From assembly GCF_003070865.1 (NCBI RefSeq), contig NZ_CP026948.1, forward strand, positions 1,302,001 through 1,366,000: 64,000 nucleotides of DNA, in the 5' to 3' direction. A program made the position numbers and the translations under genes. This document shows, piece after piece, positions 46,344 through 56,350 of the stretch (positions are counted from its first letter, which is position 1; every line of letters begins with the position of its first letter). Source of the stretch: Corynebacterium liangguodongii. Its GTDB lineage: Bacteria; Actinomycetota; Actinomycetes; Mycobacteriales; Mycobacteriaceae. The notes below the pieces were generated by a model. It was not told the DNA's origin and did no database searches. It saw only the letters and a program-made list of their open reading frames with translations.

Positions 46344-46610
46344 ATGGCTTCCAAGACAGTCAAGGTCGGCTCCACCGTGGGCCTGCACGCGCGCCCCGCG
46401 ACGGTGATCGCGGATGCGGCCGGCGAGTACGACGAGGAGATCATCCTCACCCTCGCCGGCGGCGATGACGACGAAACCGACGCAGCCTCCTCCCTGATGA
46501 TTATGGCGATGGGCGCGGAGTTCGGCGACGAGGTCACCGTCACCTCCGATAACGCCGAGGCGGTCGCGGAAATCGCCGGGCTGATCGAGAAAAACCTCGA
46601 CGGCGAGTAG
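46344..46610 (+). CDS. ptsH: Phosphocarrier protein HPr
   Basis: An 88-residue PTS phosphocarrier with active-site His15 in TVGLHARPATVIAD and the regulatory-serine region DAASSLMIMAMGA. It passes phosphate from EI (whose gene ptsI is not in this window) to all EIIA domains. Start ATG 46344 follows GAAAGG, 40 bases after ptsF. Duplicated TAGACTGGT-like stretches at 46280-46306 may hold its own promoter. Its stop directly abuts the stop of the permease on the other strand. Confidence 0.96.
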   Translation: MASKTVKVGSTVGLHARPATVIADAAGEYDEEIILTLAGGDDDETDAASSLMIMAMGAEFGDEVTVTSDNAEAVAEIAGLIEKNLDGE

Positions 46611-47891
46611 CTAGCGGGAGTACTGGCCCTCCCCGATCGTGCGGTAGGCCCAGCGCATCGCCGGGTAGGCGAGGATCACGCCGACCGAGCCGAGGGCAAT
46701 GCCCCCGAGCTCTACCCCGCCGACGGTGAGCGTGAGGTTGCCGATGCCAACGATGAGGCCCACCGCGGCGGTAAGCAGGTTGACCGGGTTGTTAAAGTCC
46801 ACCCGGTTGTCCTGCCAGATGCGCACCCCCAGCATGCCGATCATTCCGTAGAGGACGAGGCAGGCCCCGCCGAGCACGCCGAGAGGGATGCTCAACACCA
46901 CAGCGCCGAACTTCGGGTTGAAGGCCAGCACGATGGCGAAGGTGGCCGCGACCCAGTAGGCGGCGGTGGAATAGACCTTTGTCGCCGCCATCACCCCGAT
47001 GTTTTCCGCGTACGTCGTCGTCGCGGAGCCGCCGAAGCTGCCGGCCAGAGCGGTGGCGATGCCGTCGCCGATGAGCGCCCGGCCCTGGACGTCGTCGAGG
47101 TTTCGCCCGGTCATCTCGCTCACGGCTTTGACGTGGCCGACGTTTTCGGCGATGAGCACCACAATGACCGGCAGGGTTACCAGGACCGCTTCGAGCCGGA
47201 ACTCGGGGGTATGGAAGGTGGGCCACCCGACCCAGTCGGCGGAGGAGATCGCCGCACGCGCCTCAGCGGGCACGCCGCCGCCCAGCGCGGCGGCGGCCCA
47301 CCCGACAACGACGCCGATGAGGATGGACAGGCGCGAGGCCATCCCGCGCGTGGCCACCGTCACCACGAGGATCGTCGCGAGGGTAACCGCCCCGATCCAC
47401 GGCTGGGCCTGGAAGTTGGCCACCGCGGTCGGCGCGAGGTTGAGCCCGATGAGCGCGACGATGGCCCCGGTGACGACGGGTGGCATTGTGGCGTCGATAA
47501 GCGTCTTGCCCGCCATTGAGACGAGCGCGCCGACCGCGACGAGCGCAAGCCCCGTGGCCACGACCCCGCCGAGCTGCGCGCCCACGCCGCTGCTTTGCGA
47601 CGCCGCAAGCGGCGCGATGAAAGCAAAAGACGAACCGAGGTAGCTGGGCAGCCGGTTGCGGGTCAGCGCGAGGAAGATCATGGTGCCCAGCCCGGAGAAC
47701 AGCAGCGTCGTGTTCACCGGGAATCCGGTGAGCGTGGGCACGAGCAGCGTCGCCCCGAACATGGCGACAACGTGCTGCATGCCGATGCCGATCGTGCGCG
47801 GCCAGCTCAGCCGCTCCTCCGGCGCGACGACGGCTCCCGGCCTCACGCGGCGGCCGTCCCCGTGGAGGGCCCATCCGAAAGTATTGGTCAT
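46611..47891 (-). CDS. NCS2-family uracil/xanthine permease
   Basis: A 426-residue nucleobase:proton symporter with about 13-14 hydrophobic segments. The UraA-like signatures are IGIGMQHVVAMFGATLLVPTLTGF near the N-terminus, GSSFAFIAPL in the third helix region and SFGGSATTTYAENIGVMAATKV, where NCS2 proteins place their substrate-binding glutamate. Uracil is the most likely substrate. ATG 47891 is preferred over a start at 47924 because TAATAT lies eight bases before it, giving a leaderless message. It is convergent with ptsH without a gap. Confidence 0.85.
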   Translation of the reverse strand: MTNTFGWALHGDGRRVRPGAVVAPEERLSWPRTIGIGMQHVVAMFGATLLVPTLTGFPVNTTLLFSGLGTMIFLALTRNRLPSYLGSSFAFIAPLAASQSSGVGAQLGGVVATGLALVAVGALVSMAGKTLIDATMPPVVTGAIVALIGLNLAPTAVANFQAQPWIGAVTLATILVVTVATRGMASRLSILIGVVVGWAAAALGGGVPAEARAAISSADWVGWPTFHTPEFRLEAVLVTLPVIVVLIAENVGHVKAVSEMTGRNLDDVQGRALIGDGIATALAGSFGGSATTTYAENIGVMAATKVYSTAAYWVAATFAIVLAFNPKFGAVVLSIPLGVLGGACLVLYGMIGMLGVRIWQDNRVDFNNPVNLLTAAVGLIVGIGNLTLTVGGVELGGIALGSVGVILAYPAMRWAYRTIGEGQYSR

Positions 47892-48102
47892 GGTCACACA
47901 TATTAGATGGCGTACGGGGTCCAAAAAACGCCGACATTTTTGAGTCTCCAGCAGACCCTACGCAAGGGTGCCGCACAATCACCGACCCCCCCCCATACGG
48001 GTGGCGACGAAAGTACCCACCAAGTGGCAACGCGATGGCGTGCGCTCGTTCGGGGGCTAATATGGATTTAGCAGCAGAGACCTCGAAAGACTGCATGAAT
48101 CG

Positions 48103-48483
48103 GTGCTCGGGAAGCCCGTAAACCTGAGCAGTTCCACGTCGGGTGCGCCCGTGAGTTCAGGTAGTTCGACCGCTTTCGTTGAGTACGCTTATCGCGACGG
48201 CTCATCTGTGTGCTTCGCTCGTGAAGATCTTCGCGTTGGTGCCGGGGCAGCCATCGTAGCCGCGGCTGATGTAGGGCCGGTTGCTTTGGCAGCAGCCCTA
48301 GAAGCCGCAGCAACCGCGTTCGGAGGACCCGTGGGCTCAGCGATCGGCTTGGTACTCGCAGCCATCAGCGCACCGAGCCTGATTGAGATGGGCGGCCGCG
48401 CAGTCACAGCCGTCGCCACTGGACGTGGCCTGAAAATAGGAGTTCAGGCAGACTACCCTTCTGTTTACTCGGACTACTGCTAA
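48103..48483 (+). CDS. Small hydrophobic Ala/Gly-rich protein, unknown
   Basis: 126 residues, no family recognised. A Ser-rich N-terminus is followed by VEYAYRDGSSVCFARED and a long Ala/Gly/Val hydrophobic stretch (about 45-95, two possible helices), then GRGLKIGV and an aromatic end YPSVYSDYC. It has two cysteines. There is no clear signal peptide. GTG 48103 is the only start before residue 17 and has a poor ribosome site. TAATAT at 48058-48063 may be its -10. It is followed at once by a membrane-protein gene. The base composition is lower in GC than the flanks. A bacteriocin-like or other membrane-active peptide is possible but only by general look. Confidence 0.5.
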   Translation: MLGKPVNLSSSTSGAPVSSGSSTAFVEYAYRDGSSVCFAREDLRVGAGAAIVAAADVGPVALAAALEAAATAFGGPVGSAIGLVLAAISAPSLIEMGGRAVTAVATGRGLKIGVQADYPSVYSDYC

Positions 48484-48494
48484 TGGGAGATTTC

Positions 48495-48875
48495 ATGAGT
48501 CAACGCACCACTTTAATTCAAGCCGTTTTCCACATCCTCATCCTCTCGGGGTGCACTCTCTTGTCAACGCATTTCGAGCCAGGGAATACGACGCCGGGCG
48601 ATCAACTGGCCCTAGGATTGATCCCGCTCCTCGCCGGAATAGGCGGAACGGCTTACCTCGCGGTCGTGAAAAGGCACAGAGACAGCTGGCGTTACGGAAT
48701 TCCCACCATCATCTTTTGTGTCGTCGTCTCGGTGTTCTTCCCATCAACGTTTTCCCGAATAATCGTTTTGGTTCTCTTCCTGCTCCTCATCGCCTCTACC
48801 GCATGGAAGGCTCAGAAATCTCGAGCTGGGACCGCCACGACACCCCATTCCCCGCCAGGCACCCCCGAGCGTTGA
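48495..48875 (+). CDS. Small multi-pass membrane protein, unknown
   Basis: 126 residues with about four hydrophobic helices (roughly 7-24, 40-57, 67-82, 84-101) and a basic, proline-rich C-terminal tail. No family is recognised. ATG 48495 has GGGAG 5 bases before it. An alternative ATG at 48483 overlaps the previous stop as TAATG. Either way it is tightly coupled to the hydrophobic-peptide gene. In the first 60 bases (48481-48540) only 25 are G or C, far below the surrounding genes, which suggests later acquisition. If its partner is a membrane-active peptide this could be an immunity protein. That is speculation. Confidence 0.5.
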   Translation: MSQRTTLIQAVFHILILSGCTLLSTHFEPGNTTPGDQLALGLIPLLAGIGGTAYLAVVKRHRDSWRYGIPTIIFCVVVSVFFPSTFSRIIVLVLFLLLIASTAWKAQKSRAGTATTPHSPPGTPER

Positions 48876-49216
48876 GAAGAGACGCTTCCCGAGACCCGTG
48901 GTGTGCTTTCCCACTGAGACCCTTGTACCCCCGCTGCGCAGTGCCATCGATAGGATCGAGGCAGACGTCCCACGCCTGACAATCGCCGAACTCGAGAAGG
49001 ACGCGCGGGTGTGCATCGGTTCTCACACCCGCCCCGCCTCGGTCTCGCCGTCGGCACTCAGCCGCGCTGAACACAGCGAGCTCGGGGCTACTACTGTCGG
49101 GACCATAGGCTACCTGGTGGGGCACGACAACAACTCGCGGCCGGAGCCGTAATCCCCGGCTGCGCCGAGCTCTCCGTCTTCAGTGCTGATACCTGATCTA
49201 CAGCCGAAAGGACAAC
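48876..49216. other. Gap before nagB without a supported gene
   Basis: Open frames exist on both strands (for example 48898-49152 plus, 48796-49125 minus), but none has a ribosome site, recognisable domain or clear coding character. No tRNA or repeat is seen. GAAAGG just before 49217 is the nagB ribosome site. Confidence 0.5.
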
Positions 49217-49932
49217 ATGGAAATAGTTATCCGCCCCAACGCGGAGGAGGTGGCCACCACCGCCGCCGACATCCTGGAGGGCTACGTCCGCGACGGTGCC
49301 ACGCTTGGCCTGGCCACCGGGTCCACCCCTACGCCGACCTACCGCGAGCTCATCCGCCGGCATCGCGAGGAGGGCTTGAGCTTTGCCGAGTGCCGGGCAT
49401 TTCTTCTCGACGAATACATTGGCCTCCCACGCGAGCACGAGCAGTCCTACTACGCCACGATCCGCCGCGAGTTCACCTCGCACATTGATATCGACGACTC
49501 CGCGGTCCGCTCCCCCGACGGCACCCACCCCGACCCGGAGGCCGCCTGCCGCGACTACGAGGAGCTCCTCGTCTCCGAAGGCGGTGTCGACATCCAAATC
49601 CTCGGGGTCGGCGCCAACGGTCACATCGCGTTTAACGAGCCCGGCAACTCGTTCGACTCCCTCACCCACGTCCAGGACTTGCACCCCCGGACGGTGGCGG
49701 ACAACGCCCGCTTCTTCGAGCGCGAGGAGGATGTGCCGCGCCGGGCGCTCACGCAGGGCCTGGGCACGATCATGCGGGCACGCCACCTGCTCGTCCTAGC
49801 CACAGGTGAGGCGAAGGCGGAGGCCGTGGAGGCGATCGTGCGCGGCGAGGTGAGCGAGCAGTGGCCGGGATCGATCATCCAAAGGCACGACAAGGTCGAC
49901 GTCATCGTCGACCGTGCCGCGGCGGCCAGGCT

Positions 49933-49936
<4 letters not shown>
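49217..49936 (+). CDS. nagB: Glucosamine-6-phosphate deaminase
   Basis: A 239-residue aldose-ketose isomerase/deaminase that converts glucosamine-6-phosphate to fructose-6-phosphate and ammonia in amino-sugar use. Motifs are [12 protein letters not shown] (phosphate site), [10 protein letters not shown] (general-base Asp) and [15 protein letters not shown] with the active-site His. It is somewhat shorter than the 266-residue E. coli enzyme, mainly at the C-terminus, as in other enzymes lacking the allosteric tail. No nagA lies next to it. ATG 49217 follows GAAAGGAC. The stop overlaps the hflX stop. Confidence 0.92.
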
Positions 49937-51444
<1,508 letters not shown>

Positions 51445-51546
51445 TGAGTCCTTAGTCTAGCCAGTCCCTGCGTATCAGGGTGATCAGTGCAACGCTGCGC
51501 GCGGTGGAATTCTTCCCTTCAATTGCGCGGGGGTAGGATGCGGCCC

Positions 51547-52299
51547 ATGAGCGAGACCGTAGAGAAGGACCTCTCCAGCATCGGCTTGGGATTTGCGCAG
51601 TGGCAAGACGCCGTTGAGGCGGCGATTGCCTCCGGCCGGCTCGACGTCACAGGCGAGGTCCGCGGCGGCCAGCTTGTGCAATACGCCGACGCCTCCGGGG
51701 CGCGGCTCAATATCTTGGCCGTCGAGCCGTATGCCACCTTCGCCGGCTTTGACACGCTCACGCGCGCATTCGGGCACGTCACCATGCTCGATGACGTTGT
51801 CGCCCTCGTCGATATCGTAGACCCCCACGGCCGCGTCATCACCACCGTCACCCTCAACCTCGCGCAGGGCCCCCTGCTCGTGGATTCCCCCACGCTGACC
51901 TGGCAGGAGCTGGGTATCGCCGCGCTTGCGCTGCACGTTGAGCGCTTCGCCGGCATCGAGGCCTTCCACGCCGCCCATCCCGGGCGCGTCGTCGGCGAAA
52001 TCGACTCCCCCGGTGCCGCGGCTGTCGCCTCCTCGGCTGCCACCTCGCCCGACGCGGGGGCGCGCTTCTCCGCCCGCGTGCTCGAGGCCGAGTACCGCAC
52101 CTCCGAGCTCACCGGGCAGCGCTTCATCCACGTTTCAGTCGACGGCGCCTTCCCGTTCGAGGTGTGCCTGCCCGACGGCGAGTTGCCGCAGCGCAACTCC
52201 GTCATCGCAGGCACCGCGGTGCTCACCGGCTCCATTCCCGCCCCCGCCGGCGGCGGCTGCGGGGGGTGCGGCGACTCCTGCGGTTGCGGGGGCCATTAG
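51547..52299 (+). CDS. Unknown protein with a Gly/Cys-rich C-terminal tail
   Basis: A 250-residue soluble protein without signal or membrane segments. The body (about 1-230) reads as an alpha/beta domain and no family is recognised. The last 16 residues, GGGCGGCGDSCGCGGH, contain four cysteines and a terminal histidine, a pattern that could hold zinc, copper or an iron-sulfur cluster. TAGGAT (51534-51539), 7 bases, then ATG 51547 gives a leaderless start. ATG 51538 is the alternative. It lies divergent from hflX and runs into a small membrane-protein gene 6 bases later. Confidence 0.65.
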   Translation: MSETVEKDLSSIGLGFAQWQDAVEAAIASGRLDVTGEVRGGQLVQYADASGARLNILAVEPYATFAGFDTLTRAFGHVTMLDDVVALVDIVDPHGRVITTVTLNLAQGPLLVDSPTLTWQELGIAALALHVERFAGIEAFHAAHPGRVVGEIDSPGAAAVASSAATSPDAGARFSARVLEAEYRTSELTGQRFIHVSVDGAFPFEVCLPDGELPQRNSVIAGTAVLTGSIPAPAGGGCGGCGDSCGCGGH

Positions 52300-52305
52300 G
52301 GAGCC

Positions 52306-52821
52306 ATGAACGCCGCGAACCGGGACCTCGTCCGAGCGCTCGCCGCCGGCCTCGTCATCGCCGCGGCCGTCGCCTTGACGTTTGCGCTCAAGCTCCCGGG
52401 CCTCATCTTGGCGCTCGCGCTGGCCGCGGCGGTGCTCACACTTGCCCACCGCGTCGACGTCAGCCCCGAGGTCGCCTCCCTGCGCGCCTCCCTGGCGATC
52501 TCGCGCGACGACATCGCGGAGACGCTCTCGCTTTTCGACGACCTCCTCACCGGCACCTCCACCGACGCCATCGCCGCCCGAACGCTGTACTTCCCCGCGC
52601 TGGCCGACATGGGTACCACCGATCCCGTGATCCAGGACTTCCACCTCCGCGCGGAGGCGGCGCGCCGCTTCATCGCGCGTGTCGATACCCTCTTAGCCTC
52701 CCCCGATCTCGACCGGCCGCAGCTAGAACGCCTCGTCGCCGTGGCTGATGAGCGAGCCCTTTCCCTCGTTGCCTCCTGGCAAGACGCGCGCCGGGTAGCG
52801 CGGGAGATCGGACCTGGTTAG
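52306..52821 (+). CDS. Small membrane protein, unknown
   Basis: 171 residues: two closely spaced transmembrane helices (about 10-28 and 30-47, LIAAAVALTF and LILALALAAAVLTLA) followed by a cytoplasmic helical domain of about 120 residues rich in Ala, Asp and Arg. No family is recognised. It starts at ATG 52306 with GGGAG directly after the previous stop, so the two form an operon. It is convergent with dapF, with 10 bases between the stops. Confidence 0.6.
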   Translation: MNAANRDLVRALAAGLVIAAAVALTFALKLPGLILALALAAAVLTLAHRVDVSPEVASLRASLAISRDDIAETLSLFDDLLTGTSTDAIAARTLYFPALADMGTTDPVIQDFHLRAEAARRFIARVDTLLASPDLDRPQLERLVAVADERALSLVASWQDARRVAREIGPG

Positions 52822-52831
52822 CCGCTTGTTC

Positions 52832-53638
52832 CTAGACCGGAAGCGTCACAGTCCCCCGGGCGACAATGCGCGATGGCCCAGTCATGAGCGCCTCGCCGTC
52901 GGCAAGCTCCACCTCGATGGCGCCGCCGGGAACGTTGACGGTGACGGTGCCGTTCTCGATCCCGGCGTCCGCAAGCGCGGCGCGCGCCGCAGCGACGGTA
53001 CCGGTGCCGCAGGAACGTGTCTCTCCGACGCCGCGCTCCCACACGCGCATGTGCACCTGACCCTCAGCGAGCTCGGTGAGCACCTCAACGTTGACGCCGT
53101 CGGGAAAGAAGTCGTGGTCAAAGGCGGGCTGTTCAAAACGCATCGAGGAAAGCTCCTCCGCGGAGAGGCCGGGAACGACGGCCGCCAGGTGCGGGTTGCC
53201 CACGTCCACGCCGAGCCCGGCGAAGGCAAAGGACCCCATCCGCGCGGTGGATACGCCGGTGACCTCGACCGACCCCATGCCAACGCGCACGCGCGCCCCG
53301 AAGGAGTCGGCCTCGAGTACCTCGATGTGCTTGAGCCCTGCCCGTGTGTCCACGTCGAATTCGCGCTCGGTGACCAACCCCTCGGCCACGAGGACGTGGG
53401 CGAAGACGCGCACCCCATTGCCGCACATCTCCGCGATCGAGCCGTCGGCGTTGCGGTAGTCCATGAACCAGCGCCCGTCGCGCTCGACCACGCGCAGCAG
53501 GCCGTCGCCGCCGATGCCCGCGCGGCGGTCGCACAGCGCAGCGACCTGGGCCTCACTGAGCGACAGGGAGTCCTCGGGGTCGACGATGACCACGAAGTCG
53601 TTCTCGGTGCCGTGTGCTTTGAGAAACTCGATATTCAC
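52832..53638 (-). CDS. dapF: Diaminopimelate epimerase
   Basis: A 268-residue PLP-independent epimerase that makes meso-diaminopimelate for peptidoglycan and lysine. The two active-site cysteines are in [13 protein letters not shown] and [12 protein letters not shown]. Substrate-binding segments such as [10 protein letters not shown] are present. The ATG at 53638 overlaps the miaA stop (ATGA), so the pair is translationally coupled. Confidence 0.96.
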   Translation of the reverse strand: MNIEFLKAHGTENDFVVIVDPEDSLSLSEAQVAALCDRRAGIGGDGLLRVVERDGRWFMDYRNADGSIAEMCGNGVRVFAHVLVAEGLVTEREFDVDTRAGLKHIEVLEADSFGARVRVGMGSVEVTGVSTARMGSFAFAGLGVDVGNPHLAAVVPGLSAEELSSMRFEQPAFDHDFFPDGVNVEVLTELAEGQVHMRVWERGVGETRSCGTGTVAAARAALADAGIENGTVTVNVPGGAIEVELADGEALMTGPSRIVARGTVTLPV

Positions 53639-54537
53639 CCCAGCGAGTCTAGCGCCGCATCGGCTACGGACTCGTCAGCCGCGTCCAGCCAGGTGATGCG
53701 GGGGTCGCGGTTGAACCACGAGCGCTGCCGTCGCACGTAGCGCCGCGTCCCGGTGATCGTCTTCTCCAGCGCCTCGGCCTCGTCCATCTCCCCGGCCAGC
53801 AGGCCCAGCACCTGCGCATACCCGATGGCACGGCCCGCGGTGGAGTCTGCGACCAGGCCCTCGCCGACCAGCCCGCGCACCTCGTCGATGAAGCCGTGGG
53901 CGAACATCAGCTGCGCGCGCAGCGCGATGCGGGGATTGAGCCAGTCCGGATCTGTGCGCAGCCCCAGGATGCGGGTGCCCCAGCGCGGCGGGGCGTCCTT
54001 CGGCGGCTGGGAGGCGGCAAAGGGCTTGCCCGTGAGCTCGATGACCTCGAGTGCGCGCACAGTGCGCCGCGGGTCCTTGTCCTCGATCACCGCTGCGGCG
54101 GCCGGGTCCACCTGTGCCAGCTCCGCGTGCAGGGCGTCGACTCCGATCTCGGCAAGGCGGGCCTCGTACTTCGCGCGGACGGCGGGGTCGGTCGGGGGGA
54201 AGGCGAAGGCGTCGATAAGCGATTGCACGTAGAGCATGGAACCGCCGACGAGCACGGGGACCTTGCCGCGCGCCATGATGTCTTGAACCGTGGCGACCGC
54301 GAGGGACTGGTACTCGGCCACCGAGGCCGTCTTGGTCACCGGCCAAATGTCGAGCAGGTGGTGCGGAATGCCGCCGCGCTCGGCGGGTGGGAGCTTCGCC
54401 GTGCCGATGTCCATTCCCCGGTAGAGCTGCATGGAATCGACGTTGACCACTTCCCCGCCGAGCTCTTGTGCGAGGCTGATGCCGAGGGCTGACTTGCCGG
54501 AGGCGGTGGGGCCGACGACGGCGATGGGGCGGATCAC
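53635..54537 (-). CDS. miaA: tRNA dimethylallyltransferase
   Basis: A 300-residue enzyme that adds the isopentenyl group to A37 of tRNAs reading UNN codons. The P-loop is [13 protein letters not shown], followed by [18 protein letters not shown] and, near the end, [13 protein letters not shown] for tRNA binding. Start GTG 54537 has TAGGCT exactly 7 bases upstream on the minus strand, a leaderless arrangement. The gene uses dimethylallyl diphosphate from the MEP pathway, whose first enzyme Dxs is also in this window. Downstream it is coupled to dapF. Confidence 0.95.
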   Translation of the reverse strand: MIRPIAVVGPTASGKSALGISLAQELGGEVVNVDSMQLYRGMDIGTAKLPPAERGGIPHHLLDIWPVTKTASVAEYQSLAVATVQDIMARGKVPVLVGGSMLYVQSLIDAFAFPPTDPAVRAKYEARLAEIGVDALHAELAQVDPAAAAVIEDKDPRRTVRALEVIELTGKPFAASQPPKDAPPRWGTRILGLRTDPDWLNPRIALRAQLMFAHGFIDEVRGLVGEGLVADSTAGRAIGYAQVLGLLAGEMDEAEALEKTITGTRRYVRRQRSWFNRDPRITWLDAADESVADAALDSLG

Positions 54538-54556
54538 GGTTAGTAGCCTAGCGGGG

Positions 54557-55327
54557 CTAACTCCTTGTCAGCTTTGCCACGTCCGTTTCTGGGCACGCCC
54601 ACCCTGTCGGGGCGGGCATACCGTACTCCTCCACAAGCACCTTCAGTGCCACCTCGGGACAGTCGCGCACAACCGCAGCGGTTTGAATCTTGCGCCAATC
54701 TTCCCTCGCCCGCTTGAGCTGATTTGCCCAAGCACCGTTTTTGACATCCAGGTCAAATTCGACACGCAGGACCTCAAGGATGTCTTCCATGCACGGCCGA
54801 AACCTATGGCCCCCGGTGGGAAAGTGGAACGAGGACAGCTTTTTGCCTTTTTTAAAGTAGTCTTCAAGCTTGCCCTGTTTCTCCACGTCCACCTTTGCGG
54901 CGAAGCTCATGAGATGGGTAAATTCATCCCGGTGCGCATGTACGTGAAAATGCGAGCTGGGTCGATATTTATTTGAGCCCCTTACGTACTCGACACGGAA
55001 TAGGGGCTCCTTCGTCACTTCATCGTAAGGATGAACCGCAAATGAGGACTTCTCTACGGCGAGGAACCGACTAGCGGAATCCCACGTACAGCCGATTGTC
55101 ACCGCCAAGCTCAATACGCCCTGCCCGCGGGATTTCAGTAACAGCGCGCCCGGCGCTTCCTCGCTTTGATCGAACCGGATGTTGACTAACTCGCGAGTCT
55201 GGGACGAATTCACCACAGTCGTTTTAAATGGCGGGCACTCCCCCGCAAAGGCATTCAGCGACCTAGTGAGATCGCCGACGAACTTATCAACGAGTTTTTC
55301 CAGACTCGCTTCGCCGTGCTCACTCAC
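54557..55327 (-). CDS. Accessory protein of unknown function, second gene of a cassette
   Basis: 256 residues, no family recognised. It is soluble. Notable features are [17 protein letters not shown] (about residue 125-140, an HxHxH cluster plus a further His), [15 protein letters not shown] and a C-terminal helical part with [15 protein letters not shown] 55327 overlaps the stop of the preceding small gene by 8 bases. Codon use and base composition are less GC-biased than in miaA next door. The pair interrupts the otherwise conserved order between miaA and the following conserved gene, so it was probably inserted. It could be the effector of a toxin-antitoxin or defence pair. This is inferred from size, order and operator. 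Confidence 0.6.
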   Translation of the reverse strand: MSEHGEASLEKLVDKFVGDLTRSLNAFAGECPPFKTTVVNSSQTRELVNIRFDQSEEAPGALLLKSRGQGVLSLAVTIGCTWDSASRFLAVEKSSFAVHPYDEVTKEPLFRVEYVRGSNKYRPSSHFHVHAHRDEFTHLMSFAAKVDVEKQGKLEDYFKKGKKLSSFHFPTGGHRFRPCMEDILEVLRVEFDLDVKNGAWANQLKRAREDWRKIQTAAVVRDCPEVALKVLVEEYGMPAPTGWACPETDVAKLTRS

Positions 55328-55508
55328 GACCGAGAAGCCATCTCAACTCGCTGATTCGCTCCCACACCCCTCGTTCACGAGGGGAGAGCTCATAGCGGTA
55401 TGCGCGCTGCTCAAATCTTTGAATCCCACCGTCGACCGACGCCTCAAGTTGGGCCAGCTCACGCTCCGCCTGCTCGGGGGTCAACCGTTGCATCGCCGGT
55501 ACAGTCAT
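55320..55508 (-). CDS. Small charged protein, first gene of the cassette
   Basis: 62 residues from ATG 55508, chosen because GGAGG stands 5 bases before it (a longer reading from 55526 has none). It is a helical, charged protein (LTPEQAERELAQLEASVDGG, then [21 protein letters not shown]). The size and coupled overlap with the larger gene recall an antitoxin or small regulator ahead of its partner. No helix-turn-helix is visible. About 75 bases upstream stands an SOS-like operator beside a TATAAA box. Confidence 0.6.
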   Translation of the reverse strand: MTVPAMQRLTPEQAERELAQLEASVDGGIQRFEQRAYRYELSPRERGVWERISELRWLLGRE

Positions 55509-55578
55509 ATTCTCCTCCTTCACCACTACGTCTTACCTTGCCACACATTATGCATTGGCGAAGGACATCCCCGACCAA

Positions 55579-55597
55579 TTTATAGAACAGGTGTTCT
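55579..55597 (-). promoter_or_regulatory. SOS-box-like operator and -10 of the two-gene cassette
   Basis: AGAACA-CC-TGTTCT (minus strand, 55597-55584) contains the full core GAACANNTGTTC of the corynebacterial LexA consensus TCGAAMANNTGTTCGA, with only the outer pair of bases on each side different. It runs directly into TATAAA (55584-55579), a probable -10. LexA bound there should block the promoter. Confidence 0.5.
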
Positions 55598-55609
55598 CTT
55601 GCTTACTAC

Positions 55610-56182
55610 TCACAACGTCCACTCCGCCACATACGCCCCCACGCCCAGCGAATCATCGGTATCCACCAGGCGCTTGTCCGCCTCCAACGCCGCAAGCTCG
55701 AGCCACAGCTGCTTCTCGACGACCCCTTCCAACGACCCCGGAAACTCCCCACCGCCGAGGAACTCTTTGAGCCCCTCGTGGGCCTCCGTCGCCCCCTCCA
55801 CGAGCGCGAGCGGGGCGCACTCGGTCAGCCCCGCCGGGCCGTCGACGACAACGACCGTCAGCGCATCGGTGTCAATAGGCTGCAGGTGTTCGCGTGAGTC
55901 GGCGACGTCCGGATCCTCGACCGCGTAGCGGGCGACGAGCTCCGGCAGGTAGTTGCCACCCTTGAGCGTGACCTGCGGGGCTCCCCACGCGGCGAAAGAT
56001 CCGGTGTGTGCGGTGTACCAGCGCTTATCCCGGCTGCCGACGATGTGGATCGGGCGCGGCGGGTAGCCCGCAACCGTGCGCCGGATGGTTTCCGCAAGGC
56101 GGCGCGAAGGGCCGTGCGCTGGGGAAAGTTCTCGAACTAGGGCCGGTGAACCGGGGAGGATGAGCAGATTGGGGGCGGTCAC
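55610..56182 (-). CDS. Conserved actinobacterial protein downstream of miaA
   Basis: A 190-residue soluble protein. It begins TAPNLLILPGSPALVRELSP and contains PRPIHIVGSRDKRWYTAHTG, GNYLPELVARYA and TVVVVDGPAGLTECAPLAL, a pattern I recall from the conserved protein that follows miaA in mycobacteria and resembles class III extradiol dioxygenase-like folds. Function is unknown. GTG 56182 was chosen because TAGGGT lies exactly 7 bases upstream (leaderless). The frame extends further to 56263 but without such support. The 62/256-residue cassette separates it from miaA. Confidence 0.65.
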   Translation of the reverse strand: MTAPNLLILPGSPALVRELSPAHGPSRRLAETIRRTVAGYPPRPIHIVGSRDKRWYTAHTGSFAAWGAPQVTLKGGNYLPELVARYAVEDPDVADSREHLQPIDTDALTVVVVDGPAGLTECAPLALVEGATEAHEGLKEFLGGGEFPGSLEGVVEKQLWLELAALEADKRLVDTDDSLGVGAYVAEWTL

Positions 56183-56350
56183 GGGCTCTACCCTAGCTTT
56201 CTCGCCCTGACCGGCTAAGACCGGAAGGGCAAGCATGACGCACATACTGCCCAGAATCCGCACCCCTCAATGTCAGTTCTACAGACGAATGGAAGCCGTC
56301 ACGTCTTCAATCCAAAATCCGCCGCACCTGTCTGAGACAGGGGCGCCAGC

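Noticed and set aside
48898..49152. 84-codon ORF before nagB, and a 109-codon ORF opposite
   Set aside because: No ribosome site, no family and mutually exclusive frames. In GC-rich DNA such frames are common by chance.
56183..56350. Remnant of a PIN toxin after the orphan HTH gene
   Set aside because: None of the minus-strand frames shows PIN motifs or acidic residues in the right order. Only a short hairpin (CCTGTC/GACAGG) is present.
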